A stretch of DNA of 64,000 bases from Hymenobacter lapidarius (lineage in GTDB: Bacteria; Bacteroidota; Bacteroidia; Cytophagales; Hymenobacteraceae): assembly GCF_001816145.1 (NCBI RefSeq), contig NZ_MDZB01000175.1, positions 1 to 64,000 of the forward strand. Reading direction: 5' to 3'. The position numbers and the translations under genes were made by a program. Below the pieces are notes generated by a model. It ran no database searches. It saw nothing but the letters and a program-made list of their open reading frames with translations, and had not been told where the DNA came from. Positions 37,217 to 46,120 of the stretch are shown one piece after another. Position 1 is the first letter of the stretch. The number at the start of each line of letters is the position of its first letter.

Positions 37217-39067
37217 ATGAATCTAGCCGAAGCCATTGCCCGCGCCGCCCCCCGCCTGCTGGGCAATGTCACGCACCCGGACTACCAGCGCACCGTCGAT
37301 TACGCGGCCTTTTGCAAGAAGCTCGAAACCGGGCAGATTGCCACCCTGCTGCAGCCCTTCGTGGCCCGCGAAAGCCCCGCCGAATTTGCCGCCCGCCTGA
37401 ACCTGACCGTGAGCACGCTGCCCGCCGTGTGGAACGAGCTGCGCACGCCGTTCAAGCAGGTGAGCCGGCTCAAGGGCTCGCAGGTGGAACGCCGCTTCGA
37501 CTACGCGGGCCTCTCCGATGCTGCCGCTTCCCGCAACGCCGCCCTGCTGCAGACCCTCACCGACGGCTACTACCACAGCAAGCCGCTCGAAGACTACCTG
37601 GCCGACCACGTAGTCGGGGCCGTGGCCATGAGCGACCCCAACGCGTGGCTGCTCACCGAGTTCGGGGCCTTCGACTTCCGCCGCGAACGCGCCCGCCCCT
37701 ACCCCGTGCTGCTGCCCAGCAGCGCCGTGGTGGACTTCACCCGGCAGGCCGGTAACATCACCAGCGTCACGGCCCGCGTGCGGGTGAGCACGCCGAACGG
37801 CACAGCCGGCTGGCGCTACACCGTCTACCTAGCCAACGAGTCGGTGGACTACTGGCCCGTGCTGAGCGAGAACGGCACCACCCTCAACACCATGCCGGAA
37901 GGAGCCACGGTAGCCGGCACGGTGCTGAGCGAAACCGGGTCCGTGGCCTGGCAGTACCGCATCCTAGAGCACCGCGCCGGGCGGGTGCCCGCTTCCCCGC
38001 TGGGCTACGCGCTTGATGCCGAAACCGAGGGCCGTACCTACGTGAGCCCGCTGCACCCGGCCATCTGCTTTCTGGTCAAGTCCCTGCACCTGGATTCGGA
38101 GCTGGACATCAACCTCAAGCGCACGATTCACCCGCACAAGTCCATGTTCGTGCCCCCGTGCCCGGCCATGAGCGCCGGGGCCTGCGTGGCGGGCAAGGAC
38201 CCGAGCACCCAGCAGACCTGTGGCGTGTGCCACGGCACGCAGCGCAGCCCCGTGCAGGAATCGGCCCTGGAGGTCGTCACCTTCCCGCTGCCCCGCGATT
38301 TGGAGGAGTTGGGCAAGATGCCGGACCTCTCCAAGATGGTCCACTTTGAGCGCCCGCCCATCGAGGTAGCCGAATTTCAGCTCAAGTTCACCGACTACTT
38401 AGTAGCCCGGGCCCAGCGCACGCTCTTCAACACCGACACGCTCAGCAAGGCCACTCTCGTCACCACGGCCACGGAGCGCCTGGCCGAAGCGGCCCAGAAG
38501 AACACGGCCCTGGCGCCGATGGGCGACTTTATCAGCGGCACCTACACCTACCACGCCGCCGTCATCGCGGGCTACAACGACATTGCCGCCGGGCTGGTAG
38601 CGGTCTACAAGTTCCCTTACGAGCTGGTAGCCCCCGAGCTGTCCGACTTGATTGCCGTGTACGACGGGGCTGCCAAGGCGGGGCTGGATGCCATGTTCAT
38701 GCAGGAGCTGTACATCGACATCACCCGCCGCAAGCTGGCCGACAACCCCGAAAAGCTGCGGCGCTTCACCGTCAAGCAGCGGTTCGTGTCCTACATCGGC
38801 CTCTCCGATGAGCACGTATTGAAGCTGTGGGCCATGAATGCCATCCCCACGCCCAAGTTCCTGCTGCGCACCGAACAGGACAGCATCTTCTACGAATTGG
38901 AACGCGCTACCCCCGGCTTCTACGACCTGGCCCCGCAGGCGCAGCAGGACCTCGTGGATGCCAAAGTCGCGGCCCTGGTAGCCGAACTGAGCAGCACGGG
39001 AGCCGCCCGGCCCGGTGCCTTTGTCACCCCCACCTTTAGCGCCGCCCCGGTAGCGGCTACAGCGTAA
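37217..39067 (+). CDS. phage portal protein (by position)
   Basis: A 616-residue protein directly after the large terminase, the usual place of the portal, through which DNA enters the capsid. Its N-terminal VDYAAFCKKLETGQIATLLQPFV and the later long helical stretch (LVARAQRTLFNTDTLSKATLVTTATERLAEAAQ) fit a portal, but I see no motif that proves it. An unusual insertion, PPCPAMSAGACVAG...CGVCHG (C-x6-C-x12-C-x2-C), looks like a zinc-binding loop, as in some Bacteroidota phage portals. Confidence 0.6.
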   Translation: MNLAEAIARAAPRLLGNVTHPDYQRTVDYAAFCKKLETGQIATLLQPFVARESPAEFAARLNLTVSTLPAVWNELRTPFKQVSRLKGSQVERRFDYAGLSDAAASRNAALLQTLTDGYYHSKPLEDYLADHVVGAVAMSDPNAWLLTEFGAFDFRRERARPYPVLLPSSAVVDFTRQAGNITSVTARVRVSTPNGTAGWRYTVYLANESVDYWPVLSENGTTLNTMPEGATVAGTVLSETGSVAWQYRILEHRAGRVPASPLGYALDAETEGRTYVSPLHPAICFLVKSLHLDSELDINLKRTIHPHKSMFVPPCPAMSAGACVAGKDPSTQQTCGVCHGTQRSPVQESALEVVTFPLPRDLEELGKMPDLSKMVHFERPPIEVAEFQLKFTDYLVARAQRTLFNTDTLSKATLVTTATERLAEAAQKNTALAPMGDFISGTYTYHAAVIAGYNDIAAGLVAVYKFPYELVAPELSDLIAVYDGAAKAGLDAMFMQELYIDITRRKLADNPEKLRRFTVKQRFVSYIGLSDEHVLKLWAMNAIPTPKFLLRTEQDSIFYELERATPGFYDLAPQAQQDLVDAKVAALVAELSSTGAARPGAFVTPTFSAAPVAATA

Positions 39068-39079
39068 GCCCGCCCGCTA

Positions 39080-39976
39080 ATGCTAAGCCCCGAAGAAGCC
39101 GCCGCTGCCCGCAGTGCCGCCGTAGAAGCCCTACAGGCGCAGTTAGCCCGCGACCTGACCACGGCCCAGCGGGAAATGCTACGGGGCCTGCTCAACCGCT
39201 TAGAAGATACCCTGGCTGACCCCGCCCTGATTGCGCAGCTCCTGGCCGAGTACACCGCTGCCGTGGCCGTGCCGCTGGCCGTGGCCTATGCCCAGTCGCT
39301 GCTGCTGCTGCCGGCCCTGCAGCTCGACTACTTTGCCGCCCTGGGACTGACCAACTACCGGCAGCTACGGGCGCCGCTGACGGGCTTGCTCGAAACCCGG
39401 CTCGGCATCACGGCGGCCGGCGTGCCCGTGCCCGGCGGCTACCTGAGCACGCTCGTCGGCGACACCACGGCCCAGCGGGAGTTGCTGCGTTACGCCTATC
39501 AGGCGCAGGCCACGGGCGTCGGGCTGGGTGCTTACCGGCAAGGGCTCGAAACGCTCGTCACGGGCGGCAACGGGGCCACGGGGCTGATGGAGCGGCTGTA
39601 CAAGGAGGCCAATGACACCTACAACGAAGCCGACCGCACCCTGCAGCACGTTGCAGCGGAAGAACTGGGGTTATCCGCCTACCTGTATCAAGGCGGCCTG
39701 ATTAAGAGCAGCCGCGCCTTTTGCAAGGTGCGCAACGGCCGCGTGTTCCTGCGTTCCGAGATAGCCCGGTTCGGCACCAGCGCCGATGCCTACGGCGGCT
39801 ACCGCAACAAAGCCGCAGGCGAGTTCGACGGCAGGCCCGACCCCTACGAGCCGCTGGTGCAGGCCGGTGGCTATTCGTGCCGGCACACGTTCCACGCAAT
39901 CAGCAACAGTATCGCATTAAGCCGCCGCCCTGACTTGATGGAAGACGGTGCTGGTAAGCTAGTTCTTCGAACGTAG
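39080..39976 (+). CDS. phage minor head protein (Mu gpF-like), with replaced C-terminus
   Basis: A 298-residue protein with the head morphogenesis ending SSRAFCKVRNGRVFLRSEIARFG...GGYSCRHTFHAISNS, typical of Mu gpF-like minor head proteins that sit at the portal vertex. The last 23 codons (NSIALSRRPDLMEDGAGKLVLRT) are lower in GC than the rest. A second, diverged version of the same tail (NAIALRMRADLEEG) survives 830 bases downstream behind a homing endonuclease gene. The gene therefore seems to have had its 3' end replaced. Confidence 0.75.
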   Translation: MLSPEEAAAARSAAVEALQAQLARDLTTAQREMLRGLLNRLEDTLADPALIAQLLAEYTAAVAVPLAVAYAQSLLLLPALQLDYFAALGLTNYRQLRAPLTGLLETRLGITAAGVPVPGGYLSTLVGDTTAQRELLRYAYQAQATGVGLGAYRQGLETLVTGGNGATGLMERLYKEANDTYNEADRTLQHVAAEELGLSAYLYQGGLIKSSRAFCKVRNGRVFLRSEIARFGTSADAYGGYRNKAAGEFDGRPDPYEPLVQAGGYSCRHTFHAISNSIALSRRPDLMEDGAGKLVLRT

Positions 39977-40720
39977 AGAAGCCCGCCGTGCAGCCCAGCA
40001 CTTTTGACACCCGCTGCCCTGCATATGAGTATTTGGTGTTTGACTAAACGCGCCGTGCGTGGGGCAAATGATAGTCACATGCACATTCGTTCGAAAATAT
40101 ACGACCTGCGAGTAATCATAGGTAGCACCGTGAACCTTGCGGGCAGCCTCTTCGAAGTCGGGACGAGGGTTGTATAGCTTCCCAACTCTTCCGTTGTAGT
40201 TCAGTACGGGAAGGTGTTTCCAAGTTCTGCCCTGTATTAAGGCAGACATTGCACCTGTTGTAATGCCATGCCTAGTAGCTAATTCGACGGATGACGTTGT
40301 TCGAAATGCCTCCCTAATCAAAAGCACTTCCTCATCGGTAAACCTTGCCGCGTAGTGTTCAGAACCGATTTTGCTAAGCCTATTCTTTGCCGCGTGAATT
40401 GAGTTTTCCTGATAGGTGACCCATTCGAGATTACTCACAGAGTTGTTGGCCTTATTGCCGTCCTTATGATTGACGCATAAAGGCGATTCAGAGGCGGGCT
40501 TTTCAATAAAGGCAGACGCCACCAAAGTGTGAATATTAAAGTGGTGATGCTTCCCATCCCGACTCAATAAAACCTTTGTATAGCCAGTTTGCGCAGGGCC
40601 GCCAATGTAGCGAATCTTGCCAAGAGGCCCTTTTGGGAGCGAGCGCACGCGGCCCACATTCGAAACTTCATATCGACCAGCAAAGCCAACAACCGCGCGC
40701 CATATTTCATTGATTTCCAT
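39959..40720 (-). CDS. HNH homing endonuclease with zinc-repeat tail
   Basis: A 253-residue enzyme in four parts: NUMOD4 (IWRAVVGFAGRYEVSNVGRVRS), the HNH site (VNHKDGNKANNSVSNLEWVTYQEN), a helix-turn-helix (DEEVLLIREAFRTTSSVELATRHG) and one zinc-binding repeat (FEEAARKVHGATYDYSQVVY...CPTHG...GCQKC). It would cut phage DNA and spread by repair. It is opposite in strand to the head genes, converges on and overlaps the minor head gene by 18 bases, and is lower in GC. The start at 40720 is chosen over 40795 because NUMOD4 begins there; TATCTTTA just upstream is one base off the -7 consensus. Confidence 0.88.
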   Translation of the reverse strand: MEINEIWRAVVGFAGRYEVSNVGRVRSLPKGPLGKIRYIGGPAQTGYTKVLLSRDGKHHHFNIHTLVASAFIEKPASESPLCVNHKDGNKANNSVSNLEWVTYQENSIHAAKNRLSKIGSEHYAARFTDEEVLLIREAFRTTSSVELATRHGITTGAMSALIQGRTWKHLPVLNYNGRVGKLYNPRPDFEEAARKVHGATYDYSQVVYFRTNVHVTIICPTHGAFSQTPNTHMQGSGCQKCWAARRASLRSKN

Positions 40721-40794
40721 ACAATAAAGATAACACTTGCTAACACATATTACAAGTAAAATCCGAAACATATAAGAGGAGGCGCCGTTCATCA

Positions 40795-40878
40795 AGCCTG
40801 CCCAACGCCATAGCCCTGCGAATGAGGGCCGATTTGGAGGAAGGGCCGGACGGCGTGCTGCGCATCAAGGCCAGCTAA
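40795..40878 (+). pseudogene. displaced old 3' end of the minor head gene
   Basis: The plus strand reads LPNAIALRMRADLEEGPDG then VLRIKAS and a stop at 40876, with no start codon. It matches the current C-terminus of the minor head protein (SNSIALSRRPDLMEDGAG) at N-x-IAL, R, DL and E. GC rises sharply at its left edge. I infer that the endonuclease gene was inserted just upstream and severed it. Confidence 0.65.
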
Positions 40879-41060
40879 ACCCCGCCCGGCCGCACCCCCG
40901 CCTGCTTCAGCGCCTCGCGCATCGCCAGCCGGCTCACCAGGGCGCTCAAATCCAGCGTGAGCACCACCCCGCCCGGCGCGGGCGCAACGTGCACGGGCGG
41001 CAGCAGGGAGCGCACGTAGCGGGCAGTGAAGGTGCGCCGGGTTACGGCCTTGAATCGCAT
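40875..41060 (-). CDS. small phage protein on the opposite strand
   Basis: A 61-residue basic protein: MRFKAVTRRTFTARYVRSLL followed by VVLTLDLSALVSRLAMREALKQAG. I know no family. An exact TACCTTTG -7 element (41067-41074 on the minus strand) ends six bases before the ATG, which makes a real gene more likely. It overlaps the displaced head-gene tail by four bases and is divergent from promoter site E. Confidence 0.5.
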   Translation of the reverse strand: MRFKAVTRRTFTARYVRSLLPPVHVAPAPGGVVLTLDLSALVSRLAMREALKQAGVRPGGV

Positions 41061-41066
41061 AGGCCG

Positions 41067-41074
41067 CAAAGGTA
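41067..41074 (-). promoter_or_regulatory. -7 promoter element for the small minus-strand phage gene
   Basis: TACCTTTG on the minus strand, exact TAnnTTTG, six bases upstream of the ATG at 41060. Confidence 0.6.
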
Positions 41075-41091
41075 GGCCCGGCTTTGCGGCG

Positions 41092-41114
41092 GTAGGGCCG
41101 CCCCCGGTGCTTTG
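41092..41114 (+). promoter_or_regulatory. phage promoter-like motif, site E
   Basis: GTAGGGCC, 11 bases, then TTTG. Unlike the other copies, the first ATG is about 50 bases further on (41163). It faces the scaffold-capsid unit and is back to back with a minus-strand promoter. Confidence 0.6.
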
Positions 41115-41162
41115 TGGCTGCTGAATCCCTTATTCCTCATTCCTCACCTCATTCCCAAGCCC

Positions 41163-41312
41163 ATGCCCAAGTCCCCCACCCCGGATACCGTGGTCGCCGT
41201 TCACGAAGACGGCACCGAAAAAGAGTTCTCCGCATCCACCTGGTCCCTGTTGGGCGAAGACAAAGGCGGCTATTCCATCAAGCCGGCCAAGCCCGCCCCC
41301 CTCGCCAAGTAG
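41163..41312 (+). CDS. small phage protein, 49 residues
   Basis: MPKSPTPDTVVAVHEDGTEKEF...WSLLGEDKGGYSIKP. It is short and acidic/Lys-rich with no family I know. The tight spacing to the next frame (2 bases) and its place between promoter E and the scaffold gene support it. The adjacent 63-residue protein may serve a related capsid role. Confidence 0.45.
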   Translation: MPKSPTPDTVVAVHEDGTEKEFSASTWSLLGEDKGGYSIKPAKPAPLAK

Positions 41313-41314
41313 CC

Positions 41315-41506
41315 ATGAGCAAGCCCGCCCACACCGTGAAGCTGCGCAACGGCGCCGCCCCCGCTGAGCACGTCACCACGGCCCAGCTCGACGCCATGAA
41401 GGCCGTCTTTGGCACTCGTTTCAGCGAGTACGAAGTAACGGCCATCGAAGACGAGGCCCCGAAGCCGGCGGCCGTCAAAGTGGAAAAGTCCAAATCTGCC
41501 GACTAA
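41315..41506 (+). CDS. small phage protein, 63 residues
   Basis: MSKPAHTVKLRNGAAPAEHV...FGTRFSEYEVTAIEDEAPKP with a Lys-rich tail. No family is recognised. It belongs to the head operon, following the 49-residue frame by two bases and preceding the scaffold gene by 101 bases. Confidence 0.5.
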   Translation: MSKPAHTVKLRNGAAPAEHVTTAQLDAMKAVFGTRFSEYEVTAIEDEAPKPAAVKVEKSKSAD

Positions 41507-41607
41507 AGCAGTGCAAAAGGCTCCGAAATTACCGGGGCAAGACCAACAACTTACCCAAAACACCCGCTTGGGGCCGGTTTCGCCCCCTGAAATACAATTA
41601 TTGAGCA

Positions 41608-42504
41608 ATGGAAGATTTCCAACGACTCCTGAGCGTGGTGGCCGCCACGCTAAACAAACCGGCCGATGAGGTTGCGGAAGCCGCAAAATCCGATGAAGGC
41701 ATTGCCACGCTCACCGACACGTTCAAAGCCTACCGCAAGGCCCAGTACGATGCCGGCCACAAAGCGTCCAAGAAAGAAGCGACCAGCACGGTAGAAGCTG
41801 CGCTGCGGAAGCGCGGGGCCGCCGATGCCTCGTTTGATGACTTGGACAGTGCGCTCGATGCCTTAGAAACCAGTGCCCGCCAGAAAGCCGGCCAGGCCCT
41901 TTCCGATGACGACGCCCTGCGTTTGCCCGTGGTGAAAGCCGCGCTCACCAAGGCCGAAAACGAAAAGATGCTGGCCATCTCCACCGCGAGCAAAGACGCC
42001 GAAACCAAGCTGCAGGCGCAAATCGACTCATTCCGCAAGGAGCAGCAGGACGCCAAGGTAGCCCAGGCCGCCGAAGCCCATCTCGCCGAGCTAAACCCCA
42101 ACTTCAACGCCGACCCGGTGAAAGCCGCCCGGCAAAAGGCCCGCGTGATTGCCGAAATCAAAAACGGCAAGTACGAGTTGGGGGAAGACGGCACGATTAA
42201 GCCCCTGCAGCAAGACGGCGTGTATTTGCCCAACGCCCACGGCCACCCCGTCAGCTTTGCCGACTACGTGCGCAGTGCCGTTGAGGAATCCGGCTTCGAC
42301 TTGCCCGTCAGCCAGCCCCGCCAATCCGCCAGCCTCACCCCCGAACAAGTGGCCGCCGGCCAGGGGGCGGCCGTGCTGACGCATTTCAAGGGCGCGCTGC
42401 CCAAGTCGGAGCAGGAGTACATCACCCTGGCCAACGACCCCAACCTGCCCGCCGATGCCCTGACCGAATTGCGGGGCTACTGGCAGGCGCAGGCGGCTAC
42501 GTAG
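41608..42504 (+). CDS. capsid scaffolding protein
   Basis: A 298-residue, highly charged, helical protein. A long predicted coiled coil (EKMLAISTASKDAETKLQAQ, DSFRKEQQDAKVAQAAEAHL) spans the middle. This is the composition and position of a scaffold directly before the major capsid gene. Scaffolds assemble the procapsid and are then lost or cleaved. The C-terminal region (SLTPEQVAAGQGAAVLTHFK) may contact the capsid protein. Confidence 0.75.
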   Translation: MEDFQRLLSVVAATLNKPADEVAEAAKSDEGIATLTDTFKAYRKAQYDAGHKASKKEATSTVEAALRKRGAADASFDDLDSALDALETSARQKAGQALSDDDALRLPVVKAALTKAENEKMLAISTASKDAETKLQAQIDSFRKEQQDAKVAQAAEAHLAELNPNFNADPVKAARQKARVIAEIKNGKYELGEDGTIKPLQQDGVYLPNAHGHPVSFADYVRSAVEESGFDLPVSQPRQSASLTPEQVAAGQGAAVLTHFKGALPKSEQEYITLANDPNLPADALTELRGYWQAQAAT

Positions 42505-42538
42505 GCCAGCCACCCTTTTGCCCACCCCTTAGACCATC

Positions 42539-43585
42539 ATGGCCCTCTCCACCCTCTATATTACCGAAGTTAAGGCCGACGCCCGTGGCGTGTACGCCGA
42601 CCCCGAAGCCCTGCTCTCGGACCCCGCCCACGTCATCACGGCCAACGCCGTACAGGCCAACCAGCGCACCGGCACGGGTGCCACCGGCATCCAAGGCCGC
42701 CTGCAGGCATCGCCCACCGACTTCGTGGACGTGCAGTGGGGCGTGGACACGGGCGACGTGCAGGACTGCACCGACGATTGCGCCTTGGTTGGCGCGGAAG
42801 GCGAGGCGGCCACCACGCGCATCGACGCCCCCATCTGCAAGGAAATCACGTTCCAGATTAGCGAGGAAACCATGCGCCGGCTGGGCATCCAGGGCGGCCC
42901 GGAATCCGTGCAGCGCGCCGCCCAGGCCGAGTTGTCGCGCCTCCTGTCGGTGAAAGCCGCCAAGCTCGACACCTGGGTGAACGCCCAAACCCTGGCCCGC
43001 GCCAAGGTGCTCCACAACGCCCCCAAGGCCGGCACCGCTGCCGGCGTGGGCACCGTGGGCGCGGACGGTGTTATCACCGTGCCCACGGCCAACTACAACC
43101 GCAAGCTGGTGGCTCAGCTCGTGAAAATGGCCCGCCTCAATCAGATGGGCAGCCCCTACATGATTGACGGCGGCCAGCTGTTCGTGGACTACTTCAACGC
43201 CCGCCTCGACGGGGCCAACCCCGAAGGCGGCGGCGACGCGGCCCGCGTGGCGTTCTTCCGCGAGTACTTTGACCTGGAAGGCTTTGCCGATGCCGCCCTG
43301 GCCGAGGACACCTTCCTGGTGAAGCCCGGCGCCCTGGGCCTGTTCTACAAGTCGTTTCTGCCCAGCACGCCCCGCGAAACCGCCAAGGGCCAAATCTGGA
43401 CGAACTTCAAATCCAACAACATCACGGACATGCTCTACGACGTGGTGTTTGAGGAGGCCTGCGTCATGGTCAACGGCCACCCCGTAACCGTGCACACCGG
43501 CAAGCTCAAGGCCCACATCGGCGTGCACAAAGCCGCTGGCGTGGACGCTGTTCGGCCCGGCATTTTGCTGCTCAAGGACGGTTAG
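42539..43585 (+). CDS. major capsid protein
   Basis: A 348-residue protein in the capsid position, followed by a terminator as is common for this highly expressed gene. Sequence features such as ICKEITFQISEETMRRLGIQGG, LNQMGSPYMIDGGQLFVDYFNAR and WTNFKSNNITDMLYDVVFEEACV fit a HK97-fold capsid protein of Bacteroidota phages; assignment rests on order and size rather than a motif. Confidence 0.7.
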   Translation: MALSTLYITEVKADARGVYADPEALLSDPAHVITANAVQANQRTGTGATGIQGRLQASPTDFVDVQWGVDTGDVQDCTDDCALVGAEGEAATTRIDAPICKEITFQISEETMRRLGIQGGPESVQRAAQAELSRLLSVKAAKLDTWVNAQTLARAKVLHNAPKAGTAAGVGTVGADGVITVPTANYNRKLVAQLVKMARLNQMGSPYMIDGGQLFVDYFNARLDGANPEGGGDAARVAFFREYFDLEGFADAALAEDTFLVKPGALGLFYKSFLPSTPRETAKGQIWTNFKSNNITDMLYDVVFEEACVMVNGHPVTVHTGKLKAHIGVHKAAGVDAVRPGILLLKDG

Positions 43586-43609
43586 ACCGCCCGGCAGTAG
43601 CGCCGTAAC

Positions 43610-43642
43610 AAAAGCCCCGACCCGCAACGGCCGGGGCTTTTT
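43610..43642 (+). terminator. rho-independent terminator after the capsid gene
   Basis: AAAAGCCCCG pairs with CGGGGCTTTT, followed by T residues. Promoter-like site B starts 21 bases downstream, making a clean unit boundary. Confidence 0.85.
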
Positions 43643-43662
43643 GCGTCCGGCATTTCCGGGCC

Positions 43663-43685
43663 GTAGGGCCGGGCCGGCACCTTTG
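43663..43685 (+). promoter_or_regulatory. phage promoter-like motif, site B
   Basis: GTAGGGCC, 11 bases, then TTTG; TGCC and the ATG at 43690 follow. It comes directly after the capsid terminator, strong positional support for promoter function. Confidence 0.7.
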
Positions 43686-43689
43686 TGCC

Positions 43690-44709
43690 ATGCCGCAAGC
43701 CCCGTTCGACAACACCTGCTTAACCGCCCTTGTGGGCATCAGCGCCGCCGGCTCCGACTGCTTCCCGCTGCCCCCCGACCCCGAAGCCGCCGCCGCGCTC
43801 ACGGCCAGTGCCACGGGCTTCTACCTCGACCAGGTGGAGGGCCTCAGCTTCCGGGTGAGCAACGGCAACCCCAAGAGCGATTTGTACGCCCGCCTGCGCC
43901 GCGCCCGCGAACTGGCCGCCCTGCGCATCCGCACCGCCCTGCAGGGCCGGGCCGCCCTCGGAGCCGCCCGCTACGAACGGCGCGGCGTGCTGGGCAAGCC
44001 CGGCAACGGCCAGGCCCTGCCGGCGCTCACGCTCGCCCGGCTCACCCTGCAAACCGTGGTGCGCGATTTCGGGGCCTACCGAATCAGCACCGTGCGCCTC
44101 GACGCCACCGCCACGGTGGCCGCCGTGCCGCTCTTGCTCGACGGGCAGCCCGTGGGCACGCTCACCAGCACCAACGCTCCCGCGCAAGCCGTTGCCGGCA
44201 TCCTCATTCCCCTCGATGGGCAGCCGCACACCTTGGAGGCCCTGCTGCCCGAAGGCGTGCGCCCGCTTGATACGAAGCTGTTTTGCCCGCCCTGCAGCGG
44301 CGGCGGGCCCTGGGGCCAATCCGTGGCCGCTTCCCTCTCCGGCATCACCACGGCCACAAGCAGCTTCGGCTTCACCCTGAGCGTAGCCGAAGAATGCACC
44401 GCGCCCGGTGCCGCCGATGGGCTGTGCTACGCGGTGAGCGAGTACCCCGAACTGCAACTGTACGTGGCCCAGGCGCTGCTCTACCAAGCCGCCGAACTCA
44501 TGGTGGTGGATTTGCTGGCTGATGCCAGCGTGAGCCGCTACACGATGCTCGAACCCAAAACCCTGCCCGCCCTCGGTGCCCGCTACGCCGATTTGGTTCA
44601 GCAGCACCTCAGGTGGCTCACCAGCGCCGCTGGCCTGGGCCGGGTGCAGCACCCCTGCTTTGTTTGCACGCCGTCCGGCTGGCATCCTACCACCACCGTG
44701 ACGCGCTAA
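43690..44709 (+). CDS. phage head-tail connector-region protein, unknown
   Basis: A 339-residue protein. No family is recognised. The C-terminal part has helical VSEYPELQLYVAQALLYQAAELMVVDLLADA and cysteines in LFCPPCSGGG. It opens the connector unit after promoter B and overlaps the next gene as TAATG. A head completion or adaptor role is inferred from position only. Confidence 0.55.
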   Translation: MPQAPFDNTCLTALVGISAAGSDCFPLPPDPEAAAALTASATGFYLDQVEGLSFRVSNGNPKSDLYARLRRARELAALRIRTALQGRAALGAARYERRGVLGKPGNGQALPALTLARLTLQTVVRDFGAYRISTVRLDATATVAAVPLLLDGQPVGTLTSTNAPAQAVAGILIPLDGQPHTLEALLPEGVRPLDTKLFCPPCSGGGPWGQSVAASLSGITTATSSFGFTLSVAEECTAPGAADGLCYAVSEYPELQLYVAQALLYQAAELMVVDLLADASVSRYTMLEPKTLPALGARYADLVQQHLRWLTSAAGLGRVQHPCFVCTPSGWHPTTTVTR

Positions 44710-45224
44710 TGGCCACGCTCCAGGACCTTGCCCAACAGGCCAGCCAGGGCGTCGTGCAGGCCGCCCCCCGGCTGGCCCTGCTCCGTGCCCAGACGGCGCT
44801 GGCCCTGGTCACGTTCCGGGTGCAAAGCCAGGGCGTGGCCGGGCCGGGGTACTCCACGACGCCCGTGCCCTCGTTTCTCTTCACCAGCAAGGCGTTCAAC
44901 GCGGGCGGGCGGGCCTACATCAAAAAGAACAAGCTCGGCACCTACAAAGGCTTTCGCGACGCCCTGGGCTTGCCCACGGCCTACGTGAACCTCACCTTCA
45001 CGGGCCGCATGTTCCGCAGCCTGCAGGCCAGCGCGGCGGGCGTATCCGGGGCCGTGGCCCAAGCACGCATCGTGGCCAGCACCCAAGAAGATGCTGACAA
45101 GGTGGGCTACAACACCAAGCAGCGCGGCGACTTTCTGGCTCCCAACGCTGCCGAGCGGGCCGAGATTGCCGCCGTCACGCAGCGGGAAGTAACCCGAATC
45201 ATCAACAGCTACTTCCAGGTATGA
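44709..45224 (+). CDS. phage head-tail joining protein (by position)
   Basis: A 171-residue protein with NLTFTGRMFRSLQASAAGVSG and a helical C-terminus ending REVTRIINSYFQV, similar in kind to HK97 gp10-type joining proteins. It overlaps its upstream neighbour (TAATG) and its downstream neighbour (ATGA), so translation is coupled through the series. Confidence 0.55.
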   Translation: MATLQDLAQQASQGVVQAAPRLALLRAQTALALVTFRVQSQGVAGPGYSTTPVPSFLFTSKAFNAGGRAYIKKNKLGTYKGFRDALGLPTAYVNLTFTGRMFRSLQASAAGVSGAVAQARIVASTQEDADKVGYNTKQRGDFLAPNAAERAEIAAVTQREVTRIINSYFQV

Positions 45225-45484
45225 AGCCCTACTTTGAAAGCACCCGCATTGCCCGCGACGAGTCCACACAGGAAGAGTTCGAGTACCTGACCATCATCCT
45301 GTGGGCGGATGTATGCCGGATTGAAGAGCCGGCGGGTGACGACTTCAAAAACGGCAACGCTAAGTGTGTCATTTTTATGAGCACTGAAAGCTCGATTTGG
45401 CTGCTGGCGCCTTACGCGGAAGTAGCCGCGCAGTGGAAAGCCTACCTGGACGGCTACCTCGTGCATTCCCCCCTCCGCAATTAA
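45221..45484 (+). CDS. small phage protein, connector region
   Basis: An 87-residue acidic protein (MKPYFESTRIARDESTQEEF...IWLLAPYAEVAAQWKAYLDGY). No family is recognised. It overlaps the previous gene by four bases and precedes the next by six. Confidence 0.5.
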   Translation: MKPYFESTRIARDESTQEEFEYLTIILWADVCRIEEPAGDDFKNGNAKCVIFMSTESSIWLLAPYAEVAAQWKAYLDGYLVHSPLRN

Positions 45485-45490
45485 GCCCGC

Positions 45491-46120
45491 ATGACGACCG
45501 ACCTAGCCCAGCACCTTGCCGAGCGCCTGCAAGCCACCCTCCCGTTTCTGGACCGGGTAACGGGCCTGGCGCGGGTCCACGAGCGCACCATCATGGACGG
45601 CGACACGCCCCGCAGTGAACGCCTGCCGGTGCCCGCTGCCTACACGGCCGCCGAGTGCGAGCGCGACGGGCGCTACCTGACCCCCGACGAGCACACCGGC
45701 TCGATTGTCTTCTTTGAGGACGGCGGCGAAATCAGCACCGGGCAAGGGCAAGCCACCCAGCGCGAAGCCACGCTGCGCCTGCTGCTATGGCTCAATCCCT
45801 TCAAGCTCAGCCACGCCCTGCCGCAGAACCGCCTGCAGGCCGAAGTGGAACAGGCGCTCAGCGTGCGCCGCCGCTTCGACACAGGCGACTACCGGGGCCT
45901 GTTCATCACGACCAGCACCTTGCCCGCCGGGGCCGCCCTGCTGAGCGCCTACAGCTTCGGCGGGGGCACCACGCCCCTGCTGTACCCGCCGTACCAGCTG
46001 CTGGGCCTGGAACTAAAGTGCCGCTACCAGTACGCCCCGGCCTGCCTGCTTCCGGCCTTGCCGACGCTCGACTTAGACCGCACCGCCTGCCTGTTGCCAC
46101 CTGCTTCGCCGATTCTCTGA
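45491..46120 (+). CDS. phage tail-completion-region protein
   Basis: A 209-residue protein. An internal stretch LTPDEHTGSIVFFEDGGEIS and the region LLLWLNPFKLSHALPQNRLQAEVEQALSVR suggest a compact mixed fold. No family is certain. By position it is a tail terminator or completion protein. It overlaps the next gene by one base (TGATG). Confidence 0.5.
   Translation: MTTDLAQHLAERLQATLPFLDRVTGLARVHERTIMDGDTPRSERLPVPAAYTAAECERDGRYLTPDEHTGSIVFFEDGGEISTGQGQATQREATLRLLLWLNPFKLSHALPQNRLQAEVEQALSVRRRFDTGDYRGLFITTSTLPAGAALLSAYSFGGGTTPLLYPPYQLLGLELKCRYQYAPACLLPALPTLDLDRTACLLPPASPIL

Noticed and set aside
41112..41162. Start of the 49-residue phage protein at the TTG at 41112
   Set aside because: That TTG is part of promoter-like site E, so translation from it is unlikely.
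42497..43627. 376-codon minus-strand frame opposite the capsid gene
   Set aside because: Antisense shadow with biased composition; it crosses the capsid terminator.
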